Position numbers and translations under genes: made by a program
Notes under the pieces: generated by a model
Databases searched by the model: none
Told to the model about the DNA's origin: nothing
What the model saw: only the letters and a program-made list of their open reading frames with translations
Shown: positions 33,045-46,389 of the stretch, piece after piece
Layout: every line of letters begins with the position of its first letter
Numbering within the stretch: the first letter of the stretch is position 1
NCBI RefSeq assembly: GCF_000276665.1
Contig: NW_004955469.1
Coordinates: forward strand, 12,704,409 to 12,768,408
Reading direction: 5' to 3'
From: Chinchilla lanigera
Taxonomy: Eukaryota; Chordata; Mammalia; Rodentia; Chinchillidae
Length of the DNA stretch: 64,000 nt

Positions 33045-34580
33045 ACTTTTTTCCTCTCCTTATCATGCTATATAAGGCCAGGAATTCTTTTAAAGCATCA
33101 TCAGAAAGTTCTCTAGCTACAAGAAATAGCTATGGGGGTAAGTGATTTTTCAAGAGGCTCTAATGAACCAAGGTATCTAGTAGAGTCACAAATGAGCAGG
33201 TCTAGGGTCCCTGAGAACAGAAATACAAGAGAGAATGAAGGTGTCTTGTAGGTACTGCATGATGTGTACCTAGTTACCTTGCTTTAAGCCTGTCTTTGGA
33301 TGAAACAAAACATGTTTATGGGCTGACTTTGGCCTGAAGGCCACCAGATTATGACAGCAATGAAATAAAATGAAAAGGGTAAAGAAAGCACAAAAAGAGA
33401 GAAGAATCAAACAAATGGAAAAACATCACAGTAAACATTCAGCTTTTGTGACTTCTTTTCTCCTTCAAGGGGCCCTTTGTTCATTTTAACCCAATTTCTT
33501 CTCAACAGAAATGCAGCCAACAGTGTCTGTGTGGGAGGAAGTTGAGATGGGCAAAGAGGAGGAAGCATAGCCCCAGGGATGCTCTACAGGTCCAGAAAGC
33601 CAGGCGCTGGCCTTGGCTTGGCTTGGCTTAGTGTGTCCATTCACCCGCTTGCAGTGCATTTCTCCCTCCATCACTAGGACAACACTCACCTTCCCCCACC
33701 AGATTTAATGGGCCCAAATCAGATCTCAGAAGTGAGATATGAAAAATTGCTTGGTAAGAAATAATGCATATGTAGCATATTATTATTGTCAACATGGCTG
33801 TAGTTACTATTATTTCTTTTGGAGGCTGAATGCTAATGGAGGGGAAAATGCAATTTACATTCAGGCAATTTATGTTTAGCTGCTTCTGCTTTCCTGTGGC
33901 AGAAATGGGCTCTTTGACAGCAGCCACAGGCGACTGGGCACCTCACCTTACTGTCCAGCTGCAAGGACCCGTCATTATCAACACTAGTGCTTTCTGGAGC
34001 TCCTTAGGTCTTTTCTATCCAAAATCTCCATCTCAAACATGGGTTTGAGCACAGTGCCATGCAAATGATAAAACAAGAAACTATTTTAAGAAATGTAATA
34101 CATAAGGTTATTATCAGCTTAGGAGGCTAGGATTTGAGCTCTGTGCTAAGTCTGTTTTTATACACAAGGAGGTGGGTCTGGGCTGGGCGATTTGGGGAAC
34201 AAACACAAGTAGAACCAAAAGCTTAAAATCTATCCGAGACCCCAGCTTACAGACAGCCAAACAACTTGAGTCAGGGCTGTCTGCTTGTTTTCTTGCCCTG
34301 TTTTTAGGATTTGTTAGGCCCAAAGTGTCTTCTCTGTGCCTCCCAGGCTTTGACCCCCAGGGTTGGACTGGCCAGGCCAAGGGTAACACTCACAAAGAAT
34401 GTGGCTAGCAAGAGTTGCAGTTTTCTCAAATATCTTTCCAGGTTCTTCTCAGGCAAACAGTGCTTTATTGGGAAAAGTCAAGATGAGAATTTGTGGGAAG
34501 CTAGGCAAAAGGAGTGGCTTGCCAAGGTGACACACTCTCACCCTAGATAAAATCACCCACACCACGTACTGTAGCAATGA
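33045..34580. other. Unique intron sequence with a CNE-like core
   Basis: 33,700-33,960 ('aataatgcatatgtagcatatt', 'ggaaaatgcaatttacattcagg') is repeat-free and AT-rich. No coding exon seen. Confidence 0.3.
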
Positions 34581-34589
34581 ATTGTTTTG

Positions 34590-34765
34590 CAACTCTTATT
34601 TCATGCCAGGATCTAAATAGGTTTACTCCTTCAATATTCAGAACAGTGCTGAGGCAGGTGCTATTATTCACCCCGCTTGGTGATGAAATTGAGGATTGTA
34701 GAGTTAAAATGACTTGGCCAAGGCCACTCGGCAAGGAAATGGAGGTTCTGAGATTAACCCTGGTA
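34590..34765 (-). repeat. MIR SINE
   Basis: 'cttatttcatgccaggatctaaatagg', 'gctgaggcaggtgctattattcacc', 'cttggccaaggccactcggcaagg'. Confidence 0.78.
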
Positions 34766-34789
34766 AGGAAACTCCCTGTACCTCCTTGA

Positions 34790-37515
34790 CTAAGACCTGA
34801 CAGGCCCAGGATCATCCATGGAGCAAGGATTCCTTCCCGAGGGCCTGCCTAGTGACAGACTACAGAAGGCAGAGGAAACTGAGTGCTAAAGTGTTGGCCT
34901 AGGCTGTCCTGGAAATACTGTCCCTCATCTGTACACTCAAGTGAAACACTATAGCTAGAAAAAGTTTCAGGGTCAAGTGCCCCGAGCCCTTGCTACTTGT
35001 TCCTTAAAGGTGAAATCAGCAAGCAGCTTCCAGCTCAGCCAAGTAGAATTTGTTCCTGTCTCTTCTATATATCTGAGATGGAGGATAGATTCTCCCCCAG
35101 ATCACTGTGTGCAGCCAGGGCCCAAAGCTTATTGCATTTTCTATCTGCTCCATAAATAAGGTGGCATCCACATGCCCTCTGGCTCCCTCAAAACTAGGGC
35201 AGCCCACTGAATATGCAGGCGTAGGGTTGGAACGAGTGACTTTGAAAAGACTTTATCTCACGGGACTCCAGGAGGGCTGCTGGTTGCCCTTTCATGGAAG
35301 GGGCTCGTTTTATGTCTAAAGTAGACCCACAGTTCCCAGACATCTCGCCTGCTGATTCTGGAGGGGAACCGGATGCTTGCTTCAGCCAAGGGCACATTTA
35401 GCACTGTAGATGAAATGCAAGTGGTGATGGCAGTAGACTGAAAAACTGGGAGAAATCCTTATAAGCATGACCCAAATACTGGCCATGTCCACAACACAGC
35501 AGCAGCCTCTTCCAGAATATCTTATATAAACTGTCTAAAGGGATTTATGATGTGCTTGCTTACATAAACAACACACACTGGGGCATTTTCCTCACCTCAG
35601 GGAGCACCAATAATTGCTCCCCAAATGCCATGCTCCTCACCAACTGTCCTTGTCCAAAGCCCCTGTGGCATGATCCTTTCAGTAGCTCCATGCTGTAGGG
35701 ATGGTAAGTGCTGGAGGGATGTTCAAAATGTCTCCCACACTTTAATTCTACTTCATTTCCTCCACAAGAATAAGGCTTACTCTTGCTTTAATCCAATCTG
35801 GTACTGTACAGAATCCAGATCTGCTCTCCAGATACATTGGGAAAAGATTAATCACTTCACCAGAGCTGTTCTCCTTTATGTTTTACTTTATAAAATTACT
35901 CAATGCAAGATTCCTTTAAGTAATCCGTTTCCTTAGTGCATTAAAATTAGATTCTGGAGACAAAGAAATTTTACCATCTGAACAACTGAGCCAGAGCAAT
36001 ATTCTGAGAAATGAAGTCAAAACTCTCAGGAACTCCGGTGCCCCCTCGCTATGTCTCCAGTTTTACCTCTTCTTCCCAAGGAGATGAAGTCAAAGCCAAT
36101 GGGGTGAATTCAACCCTCAGATTTGTCAACACTTTAGGCTCTCTTCAATTTCGCTCGACCAGCCCCTCTCTGAGGTCTCTTCTCTCAGAGCCTCAGATTT
36201 GCTTGGATGTCATCCCCTCTCTACTCCGTCACTGAACCCCCAGGTGCTGGGCTCCTGGCTGTCTTGGGTCCATCACAGAGCCTCTCCCAGCACATTAAAC
36301 ACTGAGCCTTTCCAGGCAGGAAAAGGCAACTTCAAGCTCTCTCCTGTCTCTGAAAGGCAGCAGAGCAGCGGAGGTGGCGGGTGGGCCCTGTGTGGAGAGA
36401 AAGTAGGTCATTAGTGGTAAAGACTACAATTTTCAAGTGGTTGTTAATGCTCTGTTTATATGGATTTCTTCAAATGTGACATTTTAATGGCATCATAATT
36501 GTGTGATTACAGTGCAGTTGACAGTGCTCAGGGAGGGAAGGCGACAGGGACTCCGGCACCCTGCTGGGGGAGGCGGTTCCTGGCATGGGTAGCCAGGGGG
36601 ACCATTTTGGCACCGTTCAGGCCAAGCTGCCTGACAAGACTGAGAAGTGGTTCTCTGCTAGACAGGAAAAGCTTACATGTGCCTGGGACAAAACTGACAC
36701 TTTGGCTACAGAACCCTCAACTCAGAGGCTCACCCATAATAGCTGTATTTCTTCATTCATTCATTCATTCATTCATTCATTCATTCATTCATTCATCCAT
36801 TCACTTTATGCACACCTTCGCGCCTTCATTTGTTTTTATCCCTTGAATTCCTACTACACTCTTAGGGAAACAGTTGATAGATATTCAGAAGTAAGAGAAC
36901 ACATGAAGAAATGAGAAAATGGCAAGGAAGAGGATCCCACATGTACGGGGCACCTATCAAGTGTCCAGCACTGAACCATCACTTGGTGCATTCAACTTGA
37001 CCTCTGGGCAACACCATACCACACTGATGAAAATACTTGCAAATGTCCTTGTCCTCTGGTTCCCAGAAGCCCCTTCTCCTGGGCTTGTGTTCCCTTCTGG
37101 CCTCTTCTCGGACTCCTTCACTATGTCTACCTTCCCCTGGCTTTTCACTTGCTCTCCAGCACAGATATCTTCCATGACTGTGGCTTCATAAGGGGAGCAT
37201 TCCAAAGATAGTTTTCCAGCTCAGATTTCTTTTCAGGGCTCTGGGTGTGTATTAAACAACAGTCTGCTTGGCAGCCCCATGTGAGAGTCTCACAAGCATC
37301 TCATCTTTAACAGATCCCCAATGGAACCCTGCCTGACCTGCCATTACAACTGGCCTCCTCCAAGCGTTCACAAGTGAAAGATGGTAGCACTGGCCACACA
37401 TCAGCCCAAGCCAGGGGCCGGAGAGACATTCTGGAAATGTCTTTGTTCCTCACCTTCAACTTTAGCCTGACAGCTTGAACCTCACACACACAGACACACA
37501 CAAACCCACCACAGT
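34790..37515. other. Unique intron sequence with one (ATTC)n and a CNE-like stretch
   Basis: 36,420-36,545 ('gttgttaatgctctgtttatatgg', 'gacattttaatggcatcataattgtgtgattac') looks like conserved non-coding DNA. No exon is supported. Confidence 0.35.
36753..36800 (+). repeat. (ATTC)n microsatellite
   Basis: About eleven ATTC/CATT units with one variant unit near the end. Confidence 0.95.
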
Positions 37516-37519
37516 TCCC

Positions 37520-38260
37520 TGTCAGTTCTACTTCCCAACATGTCTTCATCTGTCCACTACCCTCTCCTGTCTCTACAAATGTGTTAACCATCACTAACCC
37601 TGTCCTGAAATGCTGCAATAGGCTCCAACTTGACTCTGAACTTTGACACTTGGTTCTCCTAATTTGTTTTCCACAGTCACCTTCTTAAAATTGACATGCG
37701 ATTCCATCTCTCTTATTCTGGCTCCAACACTTCCAGTGGCTTCCACTGCACTCAGAATGACATCCTCACTCCTTTCTGTGGCCCTCAAGGTCCTGCTTGA
37801 TCTGTGCCTGCATATTTGCCAGCCTCATCTCCTCTCTATCCCTCTTAGTCCCTTGCCCTCCAACCACACTGGTCTGTTCTCTGTTCGTAAATACGGCAAG
37901 ACCAGCTCTCCCAATTCAGGCCTCCATGCCTGTTGTGTGCTCTTCTTGGAATATTCTTTGTTTGACCAATTCCCACTCATCCAATGAGTCTGAAATGAAG
38001 CACAGCATTCTGTTCTTTAGAAGGTGTCTACAAATCTGCAAACCTGAACCAAATCCCTCCTAGACCTTCTTAGAACCTTGCACACCTCCTTCATAGGACT
38101 TGGAAGTCACAGCCTACACAGGAACTTTGCCACACGTTCTGGGTTTCACACTTGCCTCCTGACCAGGCTTCTTAAGAACAGCGACTGTGTCTGTCTCACT
38201 CACTACTGCTATCACTGGCACAGTTCCTAGTACACTCTAGGCCCTCATGTGCCTGTTGAC
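37520..38260 (+). repeat. L2 LINE, long 3' copy
   Basis: Sense L2 order: 'aatttgttttccacagtcacc', 'acacttccagtggcttccactgc', 'ggccctcaaggtcctgcttgatctgtgcctgc', 'gccagcctcatctcctctc', 'cttcttaagaacagcgactgtgtctgtc', 'ggcacagttcctagtacac'. The ORF2 frame is destroyed by stops. Confidence 0.9.
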
Positions 38261-38299
38261 CAGACACCCAAGAGAGCTAGGTCTGCATCTTTCCTCCAT

Positions 38300-38470
38300 T
38301 TACGATCTCTTTGATCTCAGACATATCACTTAACCTCTCTCACTCAACCAAGAGAGGCTCAAGTGTTTATTCTACAACATTGTGGTACAATTTTATGGAT
38401 CCAAAGGGTTATTATAATTCAAAAACAAAGCAATGTGCCATGGACACTTTTAACACTGAATAAATAACCA
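38300..38470 (+). repeat. Probable MIR fragment
   Basis: 'gatctcagacatatcacttaacctctctcactcaacc' resembles sense MIR. The remainder is weak. Confidence 0.45.
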
Positions 38471-38479
38471 CTGCAAGTT

Positions 38480-39900
38480 TACTTGTTAGCAAGGTGGAGA
38501 CAACATGGTACGTCCATGGGATGGGACAGGAGGGCAGTCTCATCAGTGAGGCAGCAAGGACCCCTGAGAGGCAGAACATCTAACTTTGACAGCTTAACTT
38601 CACTACCTTGCATCTTAGGGTGGATCACTATTGCTTGTTGGGTCTCTGGTGAGTTTCCCCCGTCAGAAATTCTTAACTATTTCAAAAAAATGTGGCCCCC
38701 CTTTCCATGTGACAGAATTGACAATCCTTCTCCCCAAGTCAATGTACCTGAAGTGGCAGATGCAAAATTCTATTTACAGTATCAAGATTTCATGCTACAC
38801 GGGAGCCACAGGAAGCTCATGGCTGTTAGGTCCAGTGTAGAAGACAGGGTACCTCTGTGCAAAGAGGAGCTCACACAGGGAGGGCCACCTGCAGCAAAAA
38901 AATCAACAGTACTGTCCCTTCTCCTGTCCCAGCTGTACCTTAGGGGGCTGAAGCTGGTTTCCAGTTCTGCCAGCCTCTGCCCATCCCACGCTGAGCACAT
39001 TAATGAGGCCTGCTGTGCACAGAGACCCCATAATTGGTCCCTACTCTGCTTGTGCTTTAAAAACCAATGGCTTTGAGATGTATCCTCCAGATGTGCTGCC
39101 CTAGCCCTGGCTGCCATCTGGGAAGCTGTAGAACACACTGCCAGAGGCCCACTGGGAGGAAAATGGGCCATCTGTGGCTGCTACCTAGAGCAGAAGGTGT
39201 CTGAGGTGGGCTGGGATAAAGAAGGGTGGGAAGTCAGCCTGTTCAGAAACCTCTCCATTTCTTGGTGCCTTAGTCCCTGCTACAGAAGATGTTTCTTCAC
39301 ATTCTGTGCGGAGTTGAACAGCAGATATAGGCTGGGGATTTACATCTTTAGGTCATCTAAAGACAAAAATATATCTTCAGTTTTTCACAGTGCTGTTGGA
39401 ATGATCTATGATACAGCTGGATCCCATCACCAGAATAAGCCAAGTCCTGTTCTAGATTTTGGGCATCTGGCTTAATCCTTAATCTTTAATGTGGTTCCCA
39501 CATACTAGTATCCTTACATTAAATTTCCTTCACCTTTGCTTGAAGTAAGCTGAGCAAATGTAGTCTATGAAACCTACAAGTGTTCCACCCGCCCCCCGCA
39601 CGATATCATGCCATTCTATTAACTGCCTGTTGATAAGGCCCTCTTCTCCCAACTCATGCACCTTGGAGGCAGGACAGCGTCTACTCTGAATCCCAGGCAC
39701 CTGTTAGAGAGGCTGAGCATCCTAATAAAGACTACTGATAGCCTCTGGCCAGCTCTCCCTCTCCACCATCACTCCAACCAAGAAAAGCAGGCAGACACAG
39801 AACTTCCAACCCTCCAGCTATGCCTCAGTGGGGAAGTGAGCAGGCTTAGACATGATGGAGAAAGGGCAAGGATGGATCCATCCTAAATCAGGGTTAGTAA
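38480..39900. other. Unique intron sequence
   Basis: A frame of 197 codons (38,483-39,076, plus strand) is present, but its translation has no domain, signal or family resemblance I recognise. I treat it as a chance frame. Confidence 0.45.
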
Positions 39901-39904
39901 GTCA

Positions 39905-40880
39905 AGCAATATAAAAAGGAAGTGTGTGACACGATACAAACATGTCATTGGGGGTTGGAGCATCCAAAAATAAAATAACGGAGCATAGTGTCTATAAAAT
40001 TAAAAAAAAAACAACCACACTTACATAACAAAAACCCCAGGAACAGAAGAAAATTACACAAACGTACTTCATGCTACAGAACAACATAAGAGTGTGAAAT
40101 TAATAAAATAAGCTAAAAAATTAGATGACAAAAGAGAGATAAAACAAAGAATTTTAAAAATAGAGAACCACAAAACACTTTTACAAAACCAGTATAAGTG
40201 CAGAAACTTCAAGAAGCAGGGCAGGCACAACAGGAAATCTAATTGATAATACCAACTAAAAGATTTCAGCTCTAGCCGTGCCACCCATAGGCAGTAGAAC
40301 CTTGAGAAAGTCAATGTGAGTTCAGAGGAGAAAGACTGAAGTTATGAAAACAACTAAAGCAGAGGAACAATGTAGTGAAAAGCAAAGGTGATCCAAAGTG
40401 GAGAGGTTTCTGAGTTGGGAAAAAAATGGTGAACATAAAATACAAAGAGATGGAACACACAAAAAGGTATTCTTTTGTATTTGTAAAAAGCAAAAACAAA
40501 AAATCTCTAAAATAATTAAAAAAAAAAAAAAAAAAAATTAAAAAAAAAATAAAAAAAAAAAAAAAAAAAAAAACAAACCTGAACAAGCCACATTCTGTTA
40601 AAAAAACTGATAAAAAAAACAGATTCAAGAACATTTCCTGGTTTGGGTAATGAACCCTGAAATTCAAGAAAGAAATCATCAAGCATTCAGGCAGAACTAA
40701 CAAGTCGCCCACAAAAGGGGAACCATTCAGCTGACCTTAACCTTTCCTATAGCAGCATTCAATGTCAAGAGAACAATGAGGCAACACTCACAAGGGTAGA
40801 CCCCAGGTGTGACTCAAGATACCTTAACTTGCTGGAGCGACGTTACAGCACAGAGATAAAAGACTGACACTCCCACCATC
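39905..40880 (+). repeat. Probable decayed HAL1/L1 segment with long A-rich tract
   Basis: A-rich on the plus strand throughout, with 'aagtcgcccacaaaaggggaaccattcagctgacc' resembling the L1 ORF1 'agtcacctacaaagggaa' region. A nearly pure A tract spans 40,519-40,573. Confidence 0.4.
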
Positions 40881-40904
40881 TGAGAACTAAGGGATATATC
40901 ACTT

Positions 40905-41290
40905 GTGTAGTTTTCCATCCCTGTGGCAAAATATCTGAGAGAATCAGCTTATCAAGAAAAAAGATTTATTTTTAGCTCATGGCTTCAGAGCATTCAGTCA
41001 ATGGTAAATTGGCTCCGTTGCTCTTTAGCTTGTGATGACATTGCATATCACAGAGGGAACCATGTAGTACCATGAAGCTGCTCATCTCATGAGGCTCAGG
41101 AGGTGAAAAGGAGAGAAGCAGGAAAAGGCTCAGATCCCAATACTTCCTTCAAGGGCACTTTCTGAATGACCTAACTTCTTTCCTCTAGGCTCCACCTCCC
41201 AAAGATTTTCTATCACCTCCCAGTAGCACTATAAGCTGAGAGTTAAGTCTTCAACCCATGGAGGACACTCAAGATCCAAACTATAGCTGT
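40905..41290 (-). mobile_element. MaLR-like LTR
   Basis: 'gttttccatccctgtggcaaaatatctgagag', 'aagatttatttttagctcatggcttcagag', 'gcaggaaaaggctcagatccc', 'acccatggaggacactcaagatccaaactatagc' is the antisense of an LTR with the common rodent MaLR-like layout. Confidence 0.7.
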
Positions 41291-41569
41291 ACTTATGAGA
41301 CCATTCTGAAGACTCTACTGGATAATAATAACCAGTCATTGAAGTGATAGTTCAAAATGAAAAGCCCAGGAACAGAGTGTAAGAACTGGAGAGCACTGTG
41401 TCTAGTTAATTATGAAAGTGAACAGCTATGGGGCTGGTCATGAAATGCTATGAAAACATTCCAACAATCTAAAACTAATAATGCTGACAACTGGCTTTAA
41501 GCTTCTATCACTGTAAGCTTTCATGAAAGCTGCTAAGAAGGAATAAAAATAGAAAACCTAAGTTTTCTG

Positions 41570-41690
41570 AAGATGTGGGTTCTGACACAGGGCTCTATCA
41601 CTCACATTTATGTGAGCTGGAGTGAGCTACTTAGCTTACTGAGCCTCTGTTCCCTCATCTCTAAAATGGAGAGAGAAAAGCCAATCTATA
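41570..41690 (+). repeat. MIR SINE
   Basis: 'ggctctatcactcacatttatgtgagc', 'agctacttagcttactgagcctctgttccctcatctctaaaatgg'. Confidence 0.75.
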
Positions 41691-42129
41691 AATGAAAATG
41701 ACAGATGTAAAAAGCAGTGACATGTACATAAAATATGAAGGTGACCAAAGATGAGGATAATGATAAGAATGACAGTGAGTACTTGCTTTGCCCACACCAA
41801 AAACAGAAAAGCCAGAGAAGAACATCAGTTCTGAGCTGCACAGCAAGTAGGAGACTCTGGGTTCTCTGAGGTCCCTATTACAATGTTTCAAGTCTGTGTA
41901 GGAAGAAGCTTTTCCTGTTGGGCCCCCACTTCCAATAAGGGACATAGCAAAGCCCTGTCCTCAGGGCTGAGGCAAGGAGCTGAGGACAGAATGAAAAGGA
42001 ACAGGATTAGGTGGGAGGTGGTAGGGATGGGCTGATTGCCAGTAGCTGACTTCTCTTGAATCCCCAGATGGGGTCTGTGCATGTCTAGTACTGAGGAATG
42101 GAGCATACCATGATGTAACTTATACCGTT

Positions 42130-42240
42130 AGAAAGCCAAGGTTTACACCCAATCTGGGTTGACTGGCAGTGTGACCTTGACCACGTCACTAAAGATCTCT
42201 GTGTCTCTTTCCTCATCAGTAAAATAAGAGGGTACAAGGC
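42130..42240 (+). repeat. MIR SINE
   Basis: 'gactggcagtgtgaccttgaccacgtcac', 'tgtgtctctttcctcatcagtaaaataagagg'. Confidence 0.75.
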
Positions 42241-42639
42241 ACTGTTCTCCACAGCAAAAGGGTACAAGGCAATCATTCTGGCCTCTGGGTCAACCCTGTC
42301 CCTAGACCACAGAGTTCTGAGGTCTGAGTTCTGAGTCTGAGTTGGGTGCAGTGCTACAGGAGTCTTTGTTGCTATAATTAATTCAAGCAAACCAGAGAAA
42401 TGGAGGGAGATGGGGAAGAAAACAGACTGAAATGCAAATTACAGGCCTGGGGGCAAATAAAGGAGGGAGGGAAGGGCTAAAACTCTGAGGTCTAAGACAG
42501 AATCTACCCAGTGGTAGAAAATATCAGCCTTAGAGAAGTATCAGCTGATTCCCTACCAGGCACAGCAGAAAGTTAGCCACCTCCAATCTACTCATGGTAC
42601 CCTAAATCTATGCCTGCAGGAGAGTTACAGAAAGAGGAC

Positions 42640-43095
42640 AACCCTACTTTAGAAAAAGGGTTCAGAAAAAGCTGAACCCAACTATCCCCGAACCAGTTGA
42701 TTAATGCCTAAGGCAAGTCAGGGTAAAATATTTACGAGGAGGGGGCGGAGAGCTGTAATTTTATAGTAGATGACACCTGACAGACATGACTCTAGCAATT
42801 AAGGTTAATGTCACTGATAATAAGACATACCCATACCATCTATCCCCTCAAATGAAGTGCTAAGGATTCAATCACATCCGGTATTATTGTCAAAAACACT
42901 TAACTACAATCTGATCAGGAGGAAACACCAGACAAACCCAACAGAGAGACATTCTGCAAAATAACTCACTAGCATCCTTCAAAGTGTCAAGGTCATGGCA
43001 GACAAGGGAAGATGGAGAAAGGGTCACAGGTTGAAAGAGACAAAGGAGATACAATAATTAAATGCATTGTGGAATCCTGGGGTGGTAACCAAGGC
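42640..43095 (+). repeat. L1M-type 3' untranslated region (probable)
   Basis: 'aggaaacaccagacaaacccaac', 'gagacattctgcaaaataactcac', 'ttcaaagtgtcaaggtcatggcagacaaggg' and 'taaatgcattgtggaatcctgg' are words I associate with L1M 3' ends. The exact subfamily is not determined. Confidence 0.5.
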
Positions 43096-43248
43096 TCAGG
43101 GATCAGCCTATCAGGAAAGTCAGCTAAAGCAGACCTCGGTGCAGTCGAGTGGGTAGAATCTTGGGCAGGAGATTGAGGAAGGAGATGGTGAGAATCAGTT
43201 ACTGCTGCGGGAATAGCCGCAGTAGTGGGTCTGTTTTGCTAGTCCTCC

Positions 43249-43627
43249 TGTATTAGTCTGATAGGGCTATCATCAAGAAATACCACAGACCTGGGGGCTT
43301 ATACAACAAAAATTAATTTCTCACAGTCCTGCAGGCTAGACGACCATGATCAAAGTGTCAGCAGAGTTGGTTTTTCTGGAGGCTTCTTTCCATGGCTTGC
43401 AGATGACCACCTTTTCCCTGTGTCCTCACCTGGTCTTATCTTTGTATATGCACATCCCTGACACCGCTCCCAGTATCCCTAATCTCCTGTTCTTGTAAGT
43501 ATATAAGTCAGCCTGGATTATACCAATCTGAATTACCTCCTTATAAGCCATATTTCCAAGGACAGTCCCACAGGAAGGGGAGCTTAGAGTATCAACACAT
43601 GAATGATGTAATCCAGCCCATAACACC
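43249..43627 (-). mobile_element. MST/MLT1A-like MaLR LTR, near full length
   Basis: Antisense LTR: 'tgtattagtctgatagggct', 'aataccacagacctgggggcttatacaac', 'tttctcacagtcctgcaggctag', 'tggcttgcagatgaccacc', 'ctgtgtcctcacctggtctta', ending 'tgatgtaatccagcccataacac'. Confidence 0.88.
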
Positions 43628-43629
43628 TC

Positions 43630-44035
43630 ACCCTATAAGTTTTCCTAGATATTTTGACTAACCAGAATCCCAAAGAAGCTGCAGAATGGAGAGTGGACCA
43701 TTCTGGATGGAGGGGTGCCCCACAGTGGGTGTTCTTGTGGCCCTGCATAGATTCCTTCCATGGCACCTGCACAACCATCCCTCAGCTGCTGGAGTGTTGG
43801 CTACAAACTTCTCACAACTGCCCCATCTGCAGAGACCTGCCCTACACTGCTAAGACCTCCTTCTCCTAGGAAGTTAATCTCCAGTCTCAGGAAATGAATG
43901 GTGCCAGTGACAGGACAATCTAAACTAATCTCCAGCCAAGTCCACAGCCTCATGTAGCATCTTCTCCAGCCCTGCCTTGCTTCCCCATTCCCCTCTTAAC
44001 TCATTTCTCATGGCTCTGCTTATGTGGAATCTGAG
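43630..44035. other. Unique intron sequence
   Basis: Nothing recognised. Confidence 0.4.
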
Positions 44036-44039
44036 CCAA

Positions 44040-44125
44040 GACCCCCAATCACCAATAGAGTTTAAAGTAGTGCCTGGCATACAGTAACTACTCACTAGAT
44101 GTTAGCTACCAAGTGCTAGGTGTGC
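44040..44125 (+). repeat. MIR 3' fragment
   Basis: 'agtgcctggcatacagtaactactcactagatgttagctacc' is the MIR 3' terminus in sense. Confidence 0.6.
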
Positions 44126-44129
44126 TCAA

Positions 44130-45685
44130 AGCAACCCCATACAGTGAATAACATGATGATCACTTCATGGGTGAGCTAAGTCCGCCACACTCACTGTGGC
44201 AGCCTTCTAATGTGACCCACAGCTGTCCTTTCCAATGGTCAGTCTGTTAATGCCATATCTGTTTCACACATCAATTTTGTCCCTACATTTACATAAAGAT
44301 TGCTAAGACTTTAATCCCTGTCTATCCCCACAGACCTGAGCAGCTATGACTTATCCCTGGCTCCTGGCATGCTAGGATCTCGCCTCTTGTGGCCCATGAG
44401 GCCTCTAGCAGCAACTGTGGCTCTCGAGCATTTACCTGACATTTCCTCTCCCCTTGCCCACTGCAAGCATTGCTGACAGGCCCTAGCAATATGAATTTTC
44501 CCAGCTCTACCACCACCTTGAAACCATCTGACATTACTGAAAACAGAGCACACCACATAGTATCCATTTTATGAATACTTGAATTTCCTTCTGAGTAAAC
44601 AGAAATTTTATTTTTACCTGCAGAGGACTTAGGTTCTCAGCTTGGTGGAGCAAAAAAGACTAGAATCCTCTGCTCCAGGTGTGGACAGGAGGAGGAGGGG
44701 AACAAAATCAACCACGTTTCCTCACTCTGCAGAGAGTGGTTACTCTCCCACCCCAAGTCACAGTCTGTAGCGATCACCCAGGGAAGACCTAGGAAGCACA
44801 GTGTCTCTCACCCCATGGTGTGACTTCAGGCTGGCAGGGCACAATGGGACTGTTGAGAAAGATGGCACTTGATGAAATTAAAAAGCAACCAATTTAAAAG
44901 AGATTAAGCAGGGAAAAGGGGATTTAATGATCAGCTTTTGCCACTGTGAACTAACTGAACCCACTGGCATGGAGACTAATGGCTTAATATGTTGTTAAAC
45001 AAGGGTGAGACATCAGTGTGAGTAATAAGGGCATCTGTAGTTATAGCGACAAGGGGAAAATTACCCTCGCCAGGGGTCCCTGGCCTTGGGGGTGGCCCTT
45101 CACTCATTTCCTGGCTGAGGTCAGGGCCAGCCATTCAGCTGCTTCCCGCGCCCAGGAGAGGCAATTTTCATGAGAAGAAAGGGGTGTGAGAGGAAGAAAG
45201 CCTCCTGCCAGACAGGACAGCAGGACTGCAGGATTTGACTTCAGGCTGGAGGAAGAGCCAGCTTTGCAGGACTGCAGAGGAATCAGTACCCTGCGCAATG
45301 CATGCCTGCTAGGTCCAGGTGAGCAAGCCTCGCTTTCTGTTTTTTAAGGTATTTGACGAATGACACATCCAAGAGTACGATATGGATGGACAGAGGTAAG
45401 TGAGAAAACTTGAGCAGGTTCTTTGGATGCAAGAGCGCCAGTCTAGGTGTGGTGATGGAGAAAGCGTGGCTTATTTTACTGAGCACATAGGCCTCAGGAC
45501 CTCAGGGGTTTTCACTGTGGCCTCAGGTTCAGTGGTCACAGGGTGGACTTCTGTGCTCTCCTGCCTAGGTTGGCCTTATAAAGAGACATTCACTGAGTGG
45601 TCCTGATGTGAAAGGATGAGTGACCCCAGCTCCCCACATACACAATGTCAGGGACAGGAGATGGTGAAACAAGTCAGTCGTCCTC
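44130..45685. other. Unique intron sequence with a CNE-like core
   Basis: 44,860-45,075 ('gatgaaattaaaaagcaacc', 'ggggatttaatgatcagc', 'gactaatggcttaatatg') is repeat-free and homeodomain-motif rich. No exon seen. Confidence 0.3.
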
Positions 45686-45689
45686 GGTC

Positions 45690-45810
45690 CCACGTTTAAA
45701 GATGTCAACATAATCCTAAGAACTCCATGAAGTAGGAAAGATGAAGTATATCCCCAAGGCCACACACTGGTACGAGGCGGTCAGGCTTCAATGCAGGCAT
45801 CCTAAATCAC
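45690..45810 (-). repeat. MIR fragment
   Basis: 'cataatcctaagaactccatgaagtagg', 'ccccaaggccacacactggtacgagg'. Confidence 0.6.
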
Positions 45811-46389
45811 CACCCCTTGTGCCTCACTGCTCACGGATGGGGACAGAAGCCCAGAGGCAGGATGCTTCTCACAGAGGGCAGAGCTGTGGCACGCCACACA
45901 GCCCTTCTGCTGAAACTATTCGATGCCAAGTAATGTAGCCTTAATTTAGAAGCTAACTTGGGCCGAGAATGTGTTGATAGAAGAGTTTATTTTGAGTGGG
46001 TTTTGCTATCATTTTTACTTGGAAAGACCCCCTTCTGCTAGAACTAGAAAGTCTACTGTCTGACACCTACCCCAGCAGGCCTGTCGTGCTGCCATTGTGA
46101 GGGGTCTAGGGTCACACCTCATCTTCTCATTCAGTGGCTACTCACTGAGAAGCTGTCTGGGCCCTACCTGGCCTGGGTATGAAAGAAGACATGTCTGCCT
46201 CACCACTACACAACCCAGTCTTACCTGAAGGGAGCCTACGTAAACCATGGAAGGTCAGGAAGGTTACAGAAAATAGACCTGGGGAACACAAGATCTTCTT
46301 ACTGGAGTTCTTCCTCTCCAGAGGCAGGCACTTAGCTTTAGCCTGGATCCTGCATGCTCCTGAGAATGGCAGCTTGGGGCAGAGGAAAG

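Noticed and set aside
38483..39076. 197-codon open frame on the plus strand
   Set aside because: Longest frame in the window, but the translation shows no domain, signal, transmembrane pattern or homology I recognise, and it has no splice or promoter context. Frames this long arise by chance in 64 kb over six frames.
40511..40573. A-rich tract as a processed-pseudogene tail
   Set aside because: Upstream sequence shows no spliced-gene homology and looks like an old A-rich LINE-1 or HAL1 remnant.
46185..46196. agacatgtct, a perfect p53 half-site
   Set aside because: No second half-site stands within the required distance, and single half-sites are frequent by chance.
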